A DNA stretch of 64,000 nt from Bacteroidales bacterium (lineage in GTDB: Bacteria; Bacteroidota; Bacteroidia; Bacteroidales; M50B96). Below are positions 34,523-43,873 of the stretch, piece by piece. The position numbers and the translations under genes were made by a program. The first letter of the stretch is position 1. Each line of letters opens with the position of its first letter. The notes under the pieces are model-generated. The model was not told where the DNA came from. It did no database searches and saw only the letters and a program-made list of their open reading frames with translations. The stretch covers positions 38,228 through 102,227 of the forward strand of contig JAIOYV010000011.1 in NCBI GenBank assembly GCA_021740905.1, written 5' to 3'.

Positions 34523-35590
34523 TTATAGCAAGTAGGTATTGGCATCATAATCTATCGGAGAAACATCCGGAGTATCAGCCCATATATCATATCCGCACAT
34601 GTGGGTGTGGTACTTGTATGTATAGTAAGGATAACCATCAACATATTTATTTCTAAATGTAGTAATAGGTGCTAGACTAAAAGCCGCTCTTTCCCAAGTG
34701 CTTACATTGCCTATTTTATAATCAACACCTATTCTATTATTGTGTATGGTAATAGTCCTTTTAACTCTAAACCAAACACCACAGGATTTTTTATATGGGA
34801 TAAAGCATTGATTTGCCTTATATACCCGTGTTAAACCACCTCCACTACTAAACATACAACCAAATGCCGCATATAGCCTTTTTTTACCATTGGTTGATCT
34901 TTTTTCTAATAATTTACCCACATCAATAGGTGTAACAGATTTGAGTTGGTCATCAATTTGATATGTATTATCTTGTTCTACAAAATAGTAACCTTGCTCC
35001 TCAGTGTAGTATTCAAGTTCGTCTTCCCCAATTGTAAGAATTTCATTGTAGTTATCCATCGTAGTTAAAAGAAAACCTGAATCGTAGACTTTGTATAAAG
35101 TGTCATTAACAATAAATAAGCGGTCTTGATTCATTATTTCATACTGAGGAAGACCGATAAATCTTGTCTCGTACGTGTAACTACTATCGGCCTCTCGAAC
35201 AAGCACCAGATAATCGCTGTAGGTATCAACATGGTCAAAAATCATAGTGGAATCATTGAGGATACTTGCAGTATCAACCATATCATAATAATCTGTGCAG
35301 ATGATTGCCCAAGATGAGTATCCCATTGATGTTTCGAAGTCAACAAGGTCATTGTAGTCCATATTATTGACACTCTCAATAGTGCTTAATAAATCATCAG
35401 CATTATCAAAAACCAGAATCCCATTTACTCCTGCCACTTTTAAGTGTCCAATATTTGGTACAATGTTTTCTCCTTCAGGTATCATGTTAGTGTTTTCGTT
35501 TGGTTTCAATATGTCTTTTTTACAAGAAGTTACTGAAACAGCAAGCAAAATTATTATGCTTACTACAAATAACAAATATGTATTTTTCAT
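34523..35590 (-). CDS. Lipoprotein of unknown function
   Basis: 355 residues. The signal peptide ends in the lipobox S-V-T-S-C (about residue 23) followed by K-K-D. The body is rich in D, Y and S. It contains a W-x-I-I-C-T-D-Y-Y-D-M stretch near 93, an acidic repeat-like segment between 170 and 210 (E-D-E-L-E-Y-Y-T-E-E), and a C-terminal third with C, W and aromatic residues (C-G-V-W-F-R-V-K) that may be a separate folded domain. No family recognised. AT-rich like the 22-23 kb island. Confidence 0.6.
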   Translation of the reverse strand: MKNTYLLFVVSIIILLAVSVTSCKKDILKPNENTNMIPEGENIVPNIGHLKVAGVNGILVFDNADDLLSTIESVNNMDYNDLVDFETSMGYSSWAIICTDYYDMVDTASILNDSTMIFDHVDTYSDYLVLVREADSSYTYETRFIGLPQYEIMNQDRLFIVNDTLYKVYDSGFLLTTMDNYNEILTIGEDELEYYTEEQGYYFVEQDNTYQIDDQLKSVTPIDVGKLLEKRSTNGKKRLYAAFGCMFSSGGGLTRVYKANQCFIPYKKSCGVWFRVKRTITIHNNRIGVDYKIGNVSTWERAAFSLAPITTFRNKYVDGYPYYTYKYHTHMCGYDIWADTPDVSPIDYDANTYLL

Positions 35591-35708
35591 TTTAGTCTAT
35601 TTATTTAATTTGAAATAAAAAGTTGAATAAAATATTTGATTTTTTTTTTTCACTGTCCCACAGGCTACCCGCATAAAATTGGACGTATCTGGTTATTATA
35701 CTGTAAAC

Positions 35709-35815
35709 GGGATAAATTTTCGCATTTACCATAATGGGCTAAAGCCCATATCAACTTGTTCATCAATATACCCCGACCTAAAGGACGGGGCTATTGATAT
35801 GTGGAAATTTATCCC
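35709..35815. repeat. Nested palindromic repeat cluster
   Basis: GGGATAAATTT (35709-35719) pairs with AAATTTATCCC (35805-35815). Inside lie GGGCTAAAGCCC, a CCATATCAA..TTGATATG pair, and CCCCGACCTAAAGGACGGGG. Fold-back throughout, no coding potential. Confidence 0.75.
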
Positions 35816-36145
35816 ACGTGATGTATAATTCCTATAATAGTACTTTGGGCTTACAGTAAAATCCCGAAGATTAAAAAAGCTGTCCAACTTCAAACGGGTA
35901 AGCGGGAATTTACTTTTTTTTGCTGCCCCGCATGAAGCCAACACAGGGCAGCAAATACTCCAAGTCGTTTTTACCAAGCATAAAAATGAATTTATTGGAT
36001 TTGTATGCCTGGTAAGAATGAAAATGCTTCGAATAATTGCATGTGATGGAATAGGTTGAAATAAGCTTGAAAACCAAATTGGGGCAAACAAAGTACTTTT
36101 CAGTTGCATGAAAAAGCCAGTAAAAGAACAAGAGTAATGATTGAG

Positions 36146-36187
<42 letters not shown>

Positions 36188-36609
36188 AACCACTGGGGTT
36201 TGGGCTTTATTGCCGGTCTTTTGGGGCATAATAGTTTTTTAGTTGCACAGGTAAAAGTAAGCAATTGTTTCTCAATATAAAAACAGGTTGGTCAAAAATT
36301 ATAAAACTTAATATTGGGATGCCCGCAAGATGTGAATAGTACCATGTCGTGGTGTGATCTGCATAGGTACTTCAATTTTGGCAATGTCAGGTTTTGGCTA
36401 AAACAGGCTAATTCAAAAAACGGTATAGTCGAAATTATAATATGGTATAGACGGTATCTTGACTTTCCCTTGTTTTTGTATTATCTTAAGGTGATTATTC
36501 ACTTTAAAAACTTACTATTCTGTTGAATTACAAATCAAGCCATTAAGAAAAATCAAAAAGAGGGCTGAAATCAAATTCCAACCCCTTTCAAAAAATATCT
36601 TTCGGAAAT

Positions 36610-39600
36610 TTATTTTGTCATGTTCAACTTATCATAAAATAAGTAGAACTTCTCTTCGATTTCCTTTTGCAATTCTTTTTTCTGGTAACGCTGGGCTACC
36701 CTGACCAATTCCTGCATAAGGGCAAGAGAACGTTGTGCATCGGTCGAAATGGTAGCAAATTTCTTCGAGTCGAGGCTAAAGTAGAAATCTAATTCCTGCA
36801 CCGACTTATCCAATAAGATCTTGATTATTTCATCGCCTTTTTCGGCCTGGTTCAAATTGTAATACACTTCGGCAATGCCAATGTTGAAATAGTTAAAGGG
36901 CACCCGCTCGTTGGGCATCAATTCCTGGCAACGGTCGGCTACTTTTTGCGCTCTAGCAGTATCGCCTTCCTGCAAAAGTTCCAATGCCAAGCGGCCAAAA
37001 TTGCTGCGGAAATTCATCAACATGCGCTGGTTGTTTTCATCAAGATAAACACGCGGATCGTCAATGTTGCCCCACTTGAATTTGTTCATCATGTTGTCGT
37101 ACATAATATCGGTGTCGATAAGGCCGATGTGCCCGCTTTTAGTGCTGGTTTTCACAGGTACAAGGCGGTAGGCCAATCCTTCGATCTGGAAAAAGTTCTC
37201 AAGTTTTACATAGCTTTCCCGACCAACGGTGATGGCAAAGTAGACTGGACGGTCCCAATTGAAAGTAGCGAGTAAATCGAGCACCATCAAATCGTTTTTC
37301 ATCACATAATTCTTGTTCAAGTTCCAGTCGATATTATCGAGAATCCGATCGGCAAATTTTGGACTTACAACTCCCTTCGCCAATATTTTTTCTTTGTCAA
37401 CGGGGATGCGTAATTTCTTCGCCGGAATGTAATCCAATTGCTCGCCGGCTTGCGGACTAACACGTGTCTTGGGCGAATCGCTTGCCACAAAATCCATTAC
37501 CTGGCGGATATCCGTATAATCCTCAAACCGTTCATAAACCGGTACATAGTCACGGGTTCCCTGTACATATTGATCGTGGGTCATGGACAAGGGCATTGGA
37601 TCCGAATCGTAAGCTTTGCGTTTCATTTGGTCGATATACCAATCGGTGCTGAAATAGCTCAGGTTACATACCCGTACATCGGTTCGTATTCCTTCCACTT
37701 CCTGGGCATACCAAAGCGGGAAGGTGTCGTTGTCGCCATTGGTAAAGAGGATCGCATTGGGGGCACAACTGTTCAGGTAATTATAAGCAAAGTCTCGGGC
37801 AGTGTAGCGGTACGAACGGTTGTGGTCGTCCCAGTTTTCGCTGGCCATAATACCAGGCACCAATATCAGGGAAACCACAGTAACCACCCCTGCACTAACT
37901 GTGGCAGGAGCCAGCTTCTTTAACCATTCCGATAGGGCCAAAACACCCAGGCCGATCCAAATTGCAAAGGCATAAAACGATCCGGTATAGGCATAATCCC
38001 GCTCACGTGGTTGAAGCGGGTATTGGTTGAGGTAGACTACAATGGCCAGTCCCGTGAAAATAAACAAGAGCGTCACGATCCAAAAATCCTTCTGGTTGCG
38101 TTGATACAGGAATATTAAACCGATCAGGCCCAACAACAATGGCAACATATAGTAGCGGTTCCGGGCCTTGTTGTTTTTCAGTTCGTCGGGCAGTTTGTCT
38201 TGCGGCCCAAGTCGGGCATCATCGATAAATGATATACCCGAAATCCAGTTTCCTTTATCTATTTCATCGTGACTACCCTGTATATCGTTTTGACGGCCTG
38301 AAAAATTCCACATAAAATACCGTAGGTACATATATCCAATCTGATACCTAAAGAAAAAGCGGAGGTTTTCGCCAAATGTAGGTTTTTCGATAGTCTCACT
38401 TTCGCCAGATCGGTTTATGGTCTTGATTGGCCTACCTTTAAAGTTTGACCAATATTTATATTCTTTGATGTGATTGTCCTGCGCACTGTACATCCGTGGG
38501 AAAAAAGTGCTAAACTCAGGATCATAATTGTACGATTCTTTTGTGTCGGATATCACATACTTGCCATCTTTTTGAATATATACTGCTTTACCTTCCGAGG
38601 TGGGATTTTTCCTATCCAGAGGAGAATTGAAATATTGTCCCCGTACGAGAGGACGGTCGCCATATTGTTCCCGGTTTAAGTACGAAAGAAGGGCAAATAC
38701 GGTTTGTGGGTCGTTTTGATCCATCGGAGGATTGGCCAGTGAGCGTATTACGACCATTGTAAAAGTTGAATACCCTACAATGATTACCGTAATGGCCAGA
38801 AAGATCGTGTTCAACAGGTATTTTTTCTTCTGATAGGTATAATACAGGCTAAACACAATGACCCCAACTAAGAGGAAAATATAAATCAGATTTCCTGAAT
38901 TGAAAGGCATGCCCATACTGTTCACAAAGAATAGCTCGAACCAGGAGGCAACAATCACGATATAAGGAATAATCACATACATGATTCCACCTAAAAGCAC
39001 CAGGGAGACCAGGAAGGCAATAAAAAGACCTTTTCGGGAGACCTCATATTTCTTGTAGTAATACACAAAAACAATAGCCGGGATTGCCAGCAAATTAAGC
39101 AAGTGGATACCAATGGAAAGTCCCATCAAGTAGGCAATCAAAATAATCCACCGGTTTGCATGAGGCTCGTGGGCCACATCTTCCCATTTCAGGATGGCCC
39201 AGAAAACCATTGCCGTGAAAAGTGATGAACTGGCATACACCTCAGCTTCGACAGCCGAAAACCAAAACGAATCGGAAAAAGTAAAAGCCATTGCACCAAC
39301 AAAGCCACTTCCGATAATTCCAATTAACCCGGCAGTGGTAATTTCACTTTGCTTGATCACTATCTTCCTGGCAATATGGGTAATGGTCCAAAACAGAAAC
39401 ATAATGGTGAATGCACTGGCCAGGGCCGAAAGGATATTGATCATTTTGGCGACATTAGTTACATCACCTGCAAAGAGGGAGAAAAACCGCGACAGGATCA
39501 TGAATGTAGGAGCTCCCGGAGGGTGACCAACCTGGAGTTTAAAGGCCGTGGTAATAAATTCCCCGCAATCCCAAAAACTGGTTGTCGGTTCGATGGTCAT

Positions 39601-39672
39601 AACATAAACAACTGCTGCAATCAGGAATGAAAGCCATCCGAAGATGTTGTTTAGTAATTTAAATTGCTTCAT
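36610..39672 (-). CDS. DUF2723 membrane protein (GT-C-like)
   Basis: 1020 residues from the ATG at 39672 (a second ATG two codons upstream is possible). About a dozen membrane helices occupy the first ~350 and 500-600 residues. The DUF2723 signature T-S-F-W-D-C-G-E-F-I-T-T-A lies near 31-43 with V-G-H-P-P-G-A-P after it, in the first periplasmic loop, where GT-C glycosyltransferases keep their catalytic acid. A long soluble segment and a TPR-like C-terminus (~880-1020) follow. In Bacteroidota such proteins are linked to protein O-glycosylation in the periplasm; assigning that here is inference. Confidence 0.88.
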   Translation of the reverse strand: MKQFKLLNNIFGWLSFLIAAVVYVMTIEPTTSFWDCGEFITTAFKLQVGHPPGAPTFMILSRFFSLFAGDVTNVAKMINILSALASAFTIMFLFWTITHIARKIVIKQSEITTAGLIGIIGSGFVGAMAFTFSDSFWFSAVEAEVYASSSLFTAMVFWAILKWEDVAHEPHANRWIILIAYLMGLSIGIHLLNLLAIPAIVFVYYYKKYEVSRKGLFIAFLVSLVLLGGIMYVIIPYIVIVASWFELFFVNSMGMPFNSGNLIYIFLLVGVIVFSLYYTYQKKKYLLNTIFLAITVIIVGYSTFTMVVIRSLANPPMDQNDPQTVFALLSYLNREQYGDRPLVRGQYFNSPLDRKNPTSEGKAVYIQKDGKYVISDTKESYNYDPEFSTFFPRMYSAQDNHIKEYKYWSNFKGRPIKTINRSGESETIEKPTFGENLRFFFRYQIGYMYLRYFMWNFSGRQNDIQGSHDEIDKGNWISGISFIDDARLGPQDKLPDELKNNKARNRYYMLPLLLGLIGLIFLYQRNQKDFWIVTLLFIFTGLAIVVYLNQYPLQPRERDYAYTGSFYAFAIWIGLGVLALSEWLKKLAPATVSAGVVTVVSLILVPGIMASENWDDHNRSYRYTARDFAYNYLNSCAPNAILFTNGDNDTFPLWYAQEVEGIRTDVRVCNLSYFSTDWYIDQMKRKAYDSDPMPLSMTHDQYVQGTRDYVPVYERFEDYTDIRQVMDFVASDSPKTRVSPQAGEQLDYIPAKKLRIPVDKEKILAKGVVSPKFADRILDNIDWNLNKNYVMKNDLMVLDLLATFNWDRPVYFAITVGRESYVKLENFFQIEGLAYRLVPVKTSTKSGHIGLIDTDIMYDNMMNKFKWGNIDDPRVYLDENNQRMLMNFRSNFGRLALELLQEGDTARAQKVADRCQELMPNERVPFNYFNIGIAEVYYNLNQAEKGDEIIKILLDKSVQELDFYFSLDSKKFATISTDAQRSLALMQELVRVAQRYQKKELQKEIEEKFYLFYDKLNMTK

Positions 39673-39838
39673 TTTCAAGAGCTTTACTTTGTATTTTAAA
39701 AGCAGCGAATTTACTACTTTTTTTGAAAAATAATTTTTACTGTTTCAGGGAATACACCTTTGTCGATTAAGAGTTCAATTTCGAAGGCCGGGATAGTTGG
39801 CAATGTCCTTTTATGCCTAAGAAAAAAGATATAGATTG

Positions 39839-40300
39839 TTACTTCCTCGATAATTGTGTCAGGCTATTTTTTAATAATTGTATTTCAGCATTATTCAAAA
39901 TAGATAAACTCACGGGGGGGTATTTTGCGATCCCATTTTTTGTTTGCTGAATGAGGATAATGTCTTCGCGCAAACCCATTATTATATCTTTAACCTCGTA
40001 TCCTATAAAGGTTTGCTTAGGGATTTCGATTGCATGATGGTCGAGAGTTGAAGGGACCAGCTTAAAATACCTCAATATTATCATGTTGCCGTCGTCGCTA
40101 TATTCAATGTATGTATATTTCTTAAACATGTAAAAGACATAAATCAACCCACCCAGGATCAACACTGCAAGGGGGATTTCCTTTTGCTTCACGTAATCGG
40201 AAAAATAGAAAAGTGCAGCCACCAAAGCCACTGTAATGAAAGCGAACCCAAGGAAACGGGTTTTTATCGAATTGGCCCGCCGTTTTGTATTTATCGTCAT
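39839..40300 (-). CDS. Small membrane protein, possible PH-like domain
   Basis: 153 residues. Two hydrophobic helices (about 15-33 and 42-58) are followed by a ~95-residue soluble part with a strand pattern (T-Y-I-E-Y-S-D-D-G-N-M-I-I-L-R-Y-F) and a last helix (N-A-E-I-Q-L-L-K-N-S-L). This is the layout of small bacterial PH-like membrane proteins. Function unknown. It lies 88 bp downstream of the cls stop on the same strand. Confidence 0.6.
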   Translation of the reverse strand: MTINTKRRANSIKTRFLGFAFITVALVAALFYFSDYVKQKEIPLAVLILGGLIYVFYMFKKYTYIEYSDDGNMIILRYFKLVPSTLDHHAIEIPKQTFIGYEVKDIIMGLREDIILIQQTKNGIAKYPPVSLSILNNAEIQLLKNSLTQLSRK

Positions 40301-40388
40301 AGTTTTCAGATTATAAAATTCATTACAAAGAAAAGCATAAAGCCAGTAAAAGTCAAGGGGGGATTATCTTATGCAAAAGCTGCACTGA

Positions 40389-41879
40389 TTACAACAAAGG
40401 ACTAAACAATCGGGCAAGCGATTCCAAAAATTTCTGTTTCAACGGACGGTTTTGGAATTTTTCAAAATCTACCCTTTCGCTGTTACTCAGGTCTTCAATA
40501 AAGGCCGATTTAATTTCGGCTGTTATATCTTCATCATAAATAAGGGCATTCACCTCGAAATTCTGGTCAAAACTTCGGATGTCCATATTGGTAGTGCCCA
40601 CTGTAGCAAATACATCATCGACCATAAGCAACTTGGAATGGGTGAAGCCTTTTGTGTATAAAAAAACCTCCACGCCAGCCTCAATCAAATCCTGAATATA
40701 TGAACGGGAGCTGTAATTTGTGAGCCATGAATCGTTTTTTTCAGGAAGTATGATTTTCACGTCCACTCCCGACAAGGCAGCGGTACGCATGGCTGTTAAA
40801 ATACTTTCGTTCGGTAAGAAGTAGGGTGTGGATATGTACACATATTCGCTTGCCGTGGCAATGGCAGAGAAAAAGGTTTGCATAATATTGGCCCAATCGG
40901 AATCGGGGCCGCTGGTGGTAATCTGTATAAGATGTTTTTCATCAACATGGTGATCGGGAAAATAAATTTTGTCATTGATTATTTTGTTGCTCATAAAGTA
41001 CCAGTCCATCAGGAAGATGATCTGGAGGTTTTTTACGGCATCCCCTTCAATGCGAAGGTGTGTGTCGCGCCAAAAGCCTTTGCCATCGCGGCCTTTCAAA
41101 TAACGATCAGCGATATTAACCCCTCCCACAAATCCTACCTTCCCATCCACTACCAGTATTTTTCTATGATTCCGGTAGTTGATTTTGTTGGCAAAGCGAT
41201 AGGTGCGGACCCGCATAAAACTGTATATCTCAACGCCAACATCCCGTAGGTCGTTCAGGTAATCATCGCTGAGGCTCCAACTTCCTACATCATCGAAAAT
41301 TAGCCTGATCTTAACTCCCCTTTTTGCTATTTCGATGAGTTTGTTTTTTACCCGGTTCCCAATTTCATCATCTTCAATAATGTAATATTCTAAATGGATA
41401 TGATGTTTGGCACGATCTAATTCAATAAAGATTGAATCGAAAGTTTCTTTTCCGTTGTTGAGCACCTTAACCAGATTGCCGATTGTTAAACGTGCCCGGC
41501 TGTTATTCAAAAGCAGTTTCATTAGTTTGAGCTTGCTTTTAATTTTTTCACTGCTGTTTTTTTCAACCTCTTCAATATCGATCCCAAATGGGTCGTAGAG
41601 TTGGCGGCTACTTTCGGCATCGGCAAATTCCTTGCGGGTGAATATTTTTTCCTTTCGGTAGTTTCGGCCAAAATATAAGTATAGAATAATTCCTACAATG
41701 GGGAGGAGTATCAATACCATAATCCAGGCAATGGATTTAATGGGGTTCCGGTTTTCGAATAAAATTACCACAAGTGGAAAAGCAATGAAGATAAAAATAA
41801 TGGCACGGATGATAATCGCCCACATTCCTTCGATCTGGAACCAATTGAAAATATCATATTTTATGGCCTGCAAATCCAT
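40389..41879 (-). CDS. cls: Cardiolipin synthase
   Basis: 496 residues. Two N-terminal membrane helices (about 20-40 and 48-70), then two phospholipase D domains with H-x-K-x4-D motifs: H-R-K-I-L-V-V-D near residue 238 and H-S-K-L-L-M-V-D near 416. Each is followed by the usual Gly/Asn positions (G-G-V-N, G-T-T-N-M-D). It joins two phosphatidylglycerols to make cardiolipin in the inner membrane. The ribD stop lies 10 bp upstream on the same strand, so the two may share a transcript. Confidence 0.93.
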   Translation of the reverse strand: MDLQAIKYDIFNWFQIEGMWAIIIRAIIFIFIAFPLVVILFENRNPIKSIAWIMVLILLPIVGIILYLYFGRNYRKEKIFTRKEFADAESSRQLYDPFGIDIEEVEKNSSEKIKSKLKLMKLLLNNSRARLTIGNLVKVLNNGKETFDSIFIELDRAKHHIHLEYYIIEDDEIGNRVKNKLIEIAKRGVKIRLIFDDVGSWSLSDDYLNDLRDVGVEIYSFMRVRTYRFANKINYRNHRKILVVDGKVGFVGGVNIADRYLKGRDGKGFWRDTHLRIEGDAVKNLQIIFLMDWYFMSNKIINDKIYFPDHHVDEKHLIQITTSGPDSDWANIMQTFFSAIATASEYVYISTPYFLPNESILTAMRTAALSGVDVKIILPEKNDSWLTNYSSRSYIQDLIEAGVEVFLYTKGFTHSKLLMVDDVFATVGTTNMDIRSFDQNFEVNALIYDEDITAEIKSAFIEDLSNSERVDFEKFQNRPLKQKFLESLARLFSPLL

Positions 41880-41888
41880 ACCCCAATA

Positions 41889-42980
41889 TTAGCGATTTTT
41901 GTAGACAAACAAACGGGCATCACCAAGAAAATCGACACTTTTCATTTTCATGTTTTTGCTCCAACCATCTGGGTTTACCGCCGATTGAAATTCTGGTTTT
42001 CGAAGTGTAATGCCAGGTGCATTAACACCAGCATGGAACATCTTGTTACCGATAAATTGCCTGATCTCATCCCATAAATTTTGTTGGATCAAGGAAGTCA
42101 AAACGATTTCCCCGCCCTCGACAATAATAGACTGTATCTCCCTTTCGTAAAGTTGCGCCATTATTTCATTCAAAAAGTTTGGGCCAAAATCTACCTGCAC
42201 ATATTCTATTTTATTTTCAACAGCATTCTTTTTGGCATTGAAAACCAATGTGGGCTGCCTGTTGTCGAAAAGATATAAGGCTTTCGATAATTGCAGATTC
42301 TGGTCCAGCGCAATCCGCAGTGGAGGCTTTCCTGACCATTCGCGCACGTTCAATTGTGGGTTGTCTTTCGCAGCAGTTAACCGGCCAATTAAAATGGCAT
42401 CTTCTTCCGTTCTCCATTTATGGACCAGCGATTTCGAAACTTCGTTGGTTATCCAGGCAGGTTTTGAATTAGAGTCTCCCTCCCTGCAAAGGTCGATGAA
42501 ACCATCGAGGGTTTGTGCCCATTTCAGGATAATGTAAGGTCTTTTTTTCTCATGAAAAGTAAAAAAGCGTTTGTTCAGGTCGCGGCTTTTGCTTTCCAAA
42601 ATACCTGTTGTGACATCAACTCCTCCTGCCCGCAACATGGCAATGCCCTTGCCCGAAACTTCAGAATAAGAATCCTGGCAGCCGATAACCACACGTGGGA
42701 TTTTCATTTCCAAAATTAGCTTTGAGCAAGGCGGAGTACGACCGTAATGGGCACAAGGCTCAAGGTTAACATACAAGGTTGAGAAAGGTAACAATTCCTT
42801 ATTCTGAACAGCATTGATGGCGTTGACTTCGGCATGGGCCTCACCACATAAGCGGTGGTAACCTTCGCCAATTATTTTGGTGTTGTGAACAATGACACAA
42901 CCCACCATCGGGTTTGGGGCTGTGTTGCCCAAACCCAAACTGGCCAATTCGAGGCAGCGCTGCATAAAAGTTTCGTGCAT
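41889..42980 (-). CDS. ribD: Bifunctional riboflavin deaminase/reductase
   Basis: The start is set at the ATG at 42980 (M-H-E-T-F-M); the frame to 43061 would overlap prmC. This gives 363 residues. The N-terminal deaminase has the zinc motifs C-G-E-A-H-A-E-V (near 47) and P-C-A-H-Y-G-R-T-P-P-C (near 77). The C-terminal reductase domain (from ~150) has W-A-Q-T-L-D-G near 159 and V-E-G-G near 287. It carries out the second and third steps of riboflavin synthesis. It is divergent from prmC with only 17 bp between start codons. Confidence 0.93.
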   Translation of the reverse strand: MHETFMQRCLELASLGLGNTAPNPMVGCVIVHNTKIIGEGYHRLCGEAHAEVNAINAVQNKELLPFSTLYVNLEPCAHYGRTPPCSKLILEMKIPRVVIGCQDSYSEVSGKGIAMLRAGGVDVTTGILESKSRDLNKRFFTFHEKKRPYIILKWAQTLDGFIDLCREGDSNSKPAWITNEVSKSLVHKWRTEEDAILIGRLTAAKDNPQLNVREWSGKPPLRIALDQNLQLSKALYLFDNRQPTLVFNAKKNAVENKIEYVQVDFGPNFLNEIMAQLYEREIQSIIVEGGEIVLTSLIQQNLWDEIRQFIGNKMFHAGVNAPGITLRKPEFQSAVNPDGWSKNMKMKSVDFLGDARLFVYKNR

Positions 42981-42997
42981 CTTATTACTTTTGTTAA

Positions 42998-43867
42998 ATG
43001 AACACACCCGTAACCACAATACAGGATTGCATAAATTTAGTAAAAAAGGAATTACAAACAACTTATCCTGATACAGAGATCAGAAGTTTTATTAATCTCA
43101 TTTTCGGGCACCTGTTCTCTTATTCGCCGTCACAACTGTACATAAATCAAAACCAGGCAGTTTCAACAAATAATTATGAGAAACTTGCCACTATTACTGA
43201 GGGTTTAAAAAAATATCGGCCCATTCAATATCTATTGGGGGAAACAGAATTTTATGGCTTGAAATTTAAAATCGGCCCGGCAGTTTTGATCCCACGTCCC
43301 GAAACAGAGGAACTTGTTCAGTGGATTATTGAAAGCTTCAGAGATGGAAATCCAACCATTCTTGATATTGGGACAGGCAGTGGTTGCATTGCTGTAAGCC
43401 TGGCAAAATTCATCCAAGGTTCAAAAGTTTTTGCTCTTGATGTCTCAACTTATGCCCTCGAAATTGCACAAAAGAATGCCCGGTTGAACAAGACAACAGT
43501 TTCATTTTATGTTGATGATATTTTGAAGCCTCAGACTAAAATCAATCTTCCCCTGTTCGATTGCATCGTAAGCAACCCGCCTTACGTGAAGGAGCAGGAA
43601 AAGGAACTGATGCAAAAAAACGTGCTCGACAATGAGCCTCATCTTGCCCTTTTTGTCCCTGATAACGATGCGCTGGTTTTTTACCATGCTATATGCAATT
43701 TTGCAAAGCAGCACTTAAAAAAAGGTGGCTGGCTCTATTTCGAAATAAACGAACAGCTTGGCGAATCGGCAGTGGAATTGATGCAAACGAAAGGCTTTTC
43801 GAATGTCGAACTCAAAAAAGATTTATTCGACAAGGACAGAATGGTGAGAGGGTCGTGGAAGATTTGA
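42998..43867 (+). CDS. prmC: Peptide chain release factor N5-glutamine methyltransferase
   Basis: 289 residues, usual length. An N-terminal helical domain that binds the release factor is followed by a Rossmann methyltransferase with D-I-G-T-G-S-G-C (near 122-129) and the N-P-P-Y catalytic motif near 193. It methylates the glutamine of the GGQ motif in RF1/RF2. A TACTTTTG box at 42986-42993 lies only 4 bp before the ATG, so a leaderless or near-leaderless transcript is possible. Confidence 0.94.
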   Translation: MNTPVTTIQDCINLVKKELQTTYPDTEIRSFINLIFGHLFSYSPSQLYINQNQAVSTNNYEKLATITEGLKKYRPIQYLLGETEFYGLKFKIGPAVLIPRPETEELVQWIIESFRDGNPTILDIGTGSGCIAVSLAKFIQGSKVFALDVSTYALEIAQKNARLNKTTVSFYVDDILKPQTKINLPLFDCIVSNPPYVKEQEKELMQKNVLDNEPHLALFVPDNDALVFYHAICNFAKQHLKKGGWLYFEINEQLGESAVELMQTKGFSNVELKKDLFDKDRMVRGSWKI

Positions 43868-43873
43868 TTCGTA

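Noticed and set aside
36314..36526. 70-codon plus-strand frame downstream of the (CT)16 tract
   Set aside because: Low-complexity AT-rich DNA with an unlikely amino-acid composition and no supporting signals.
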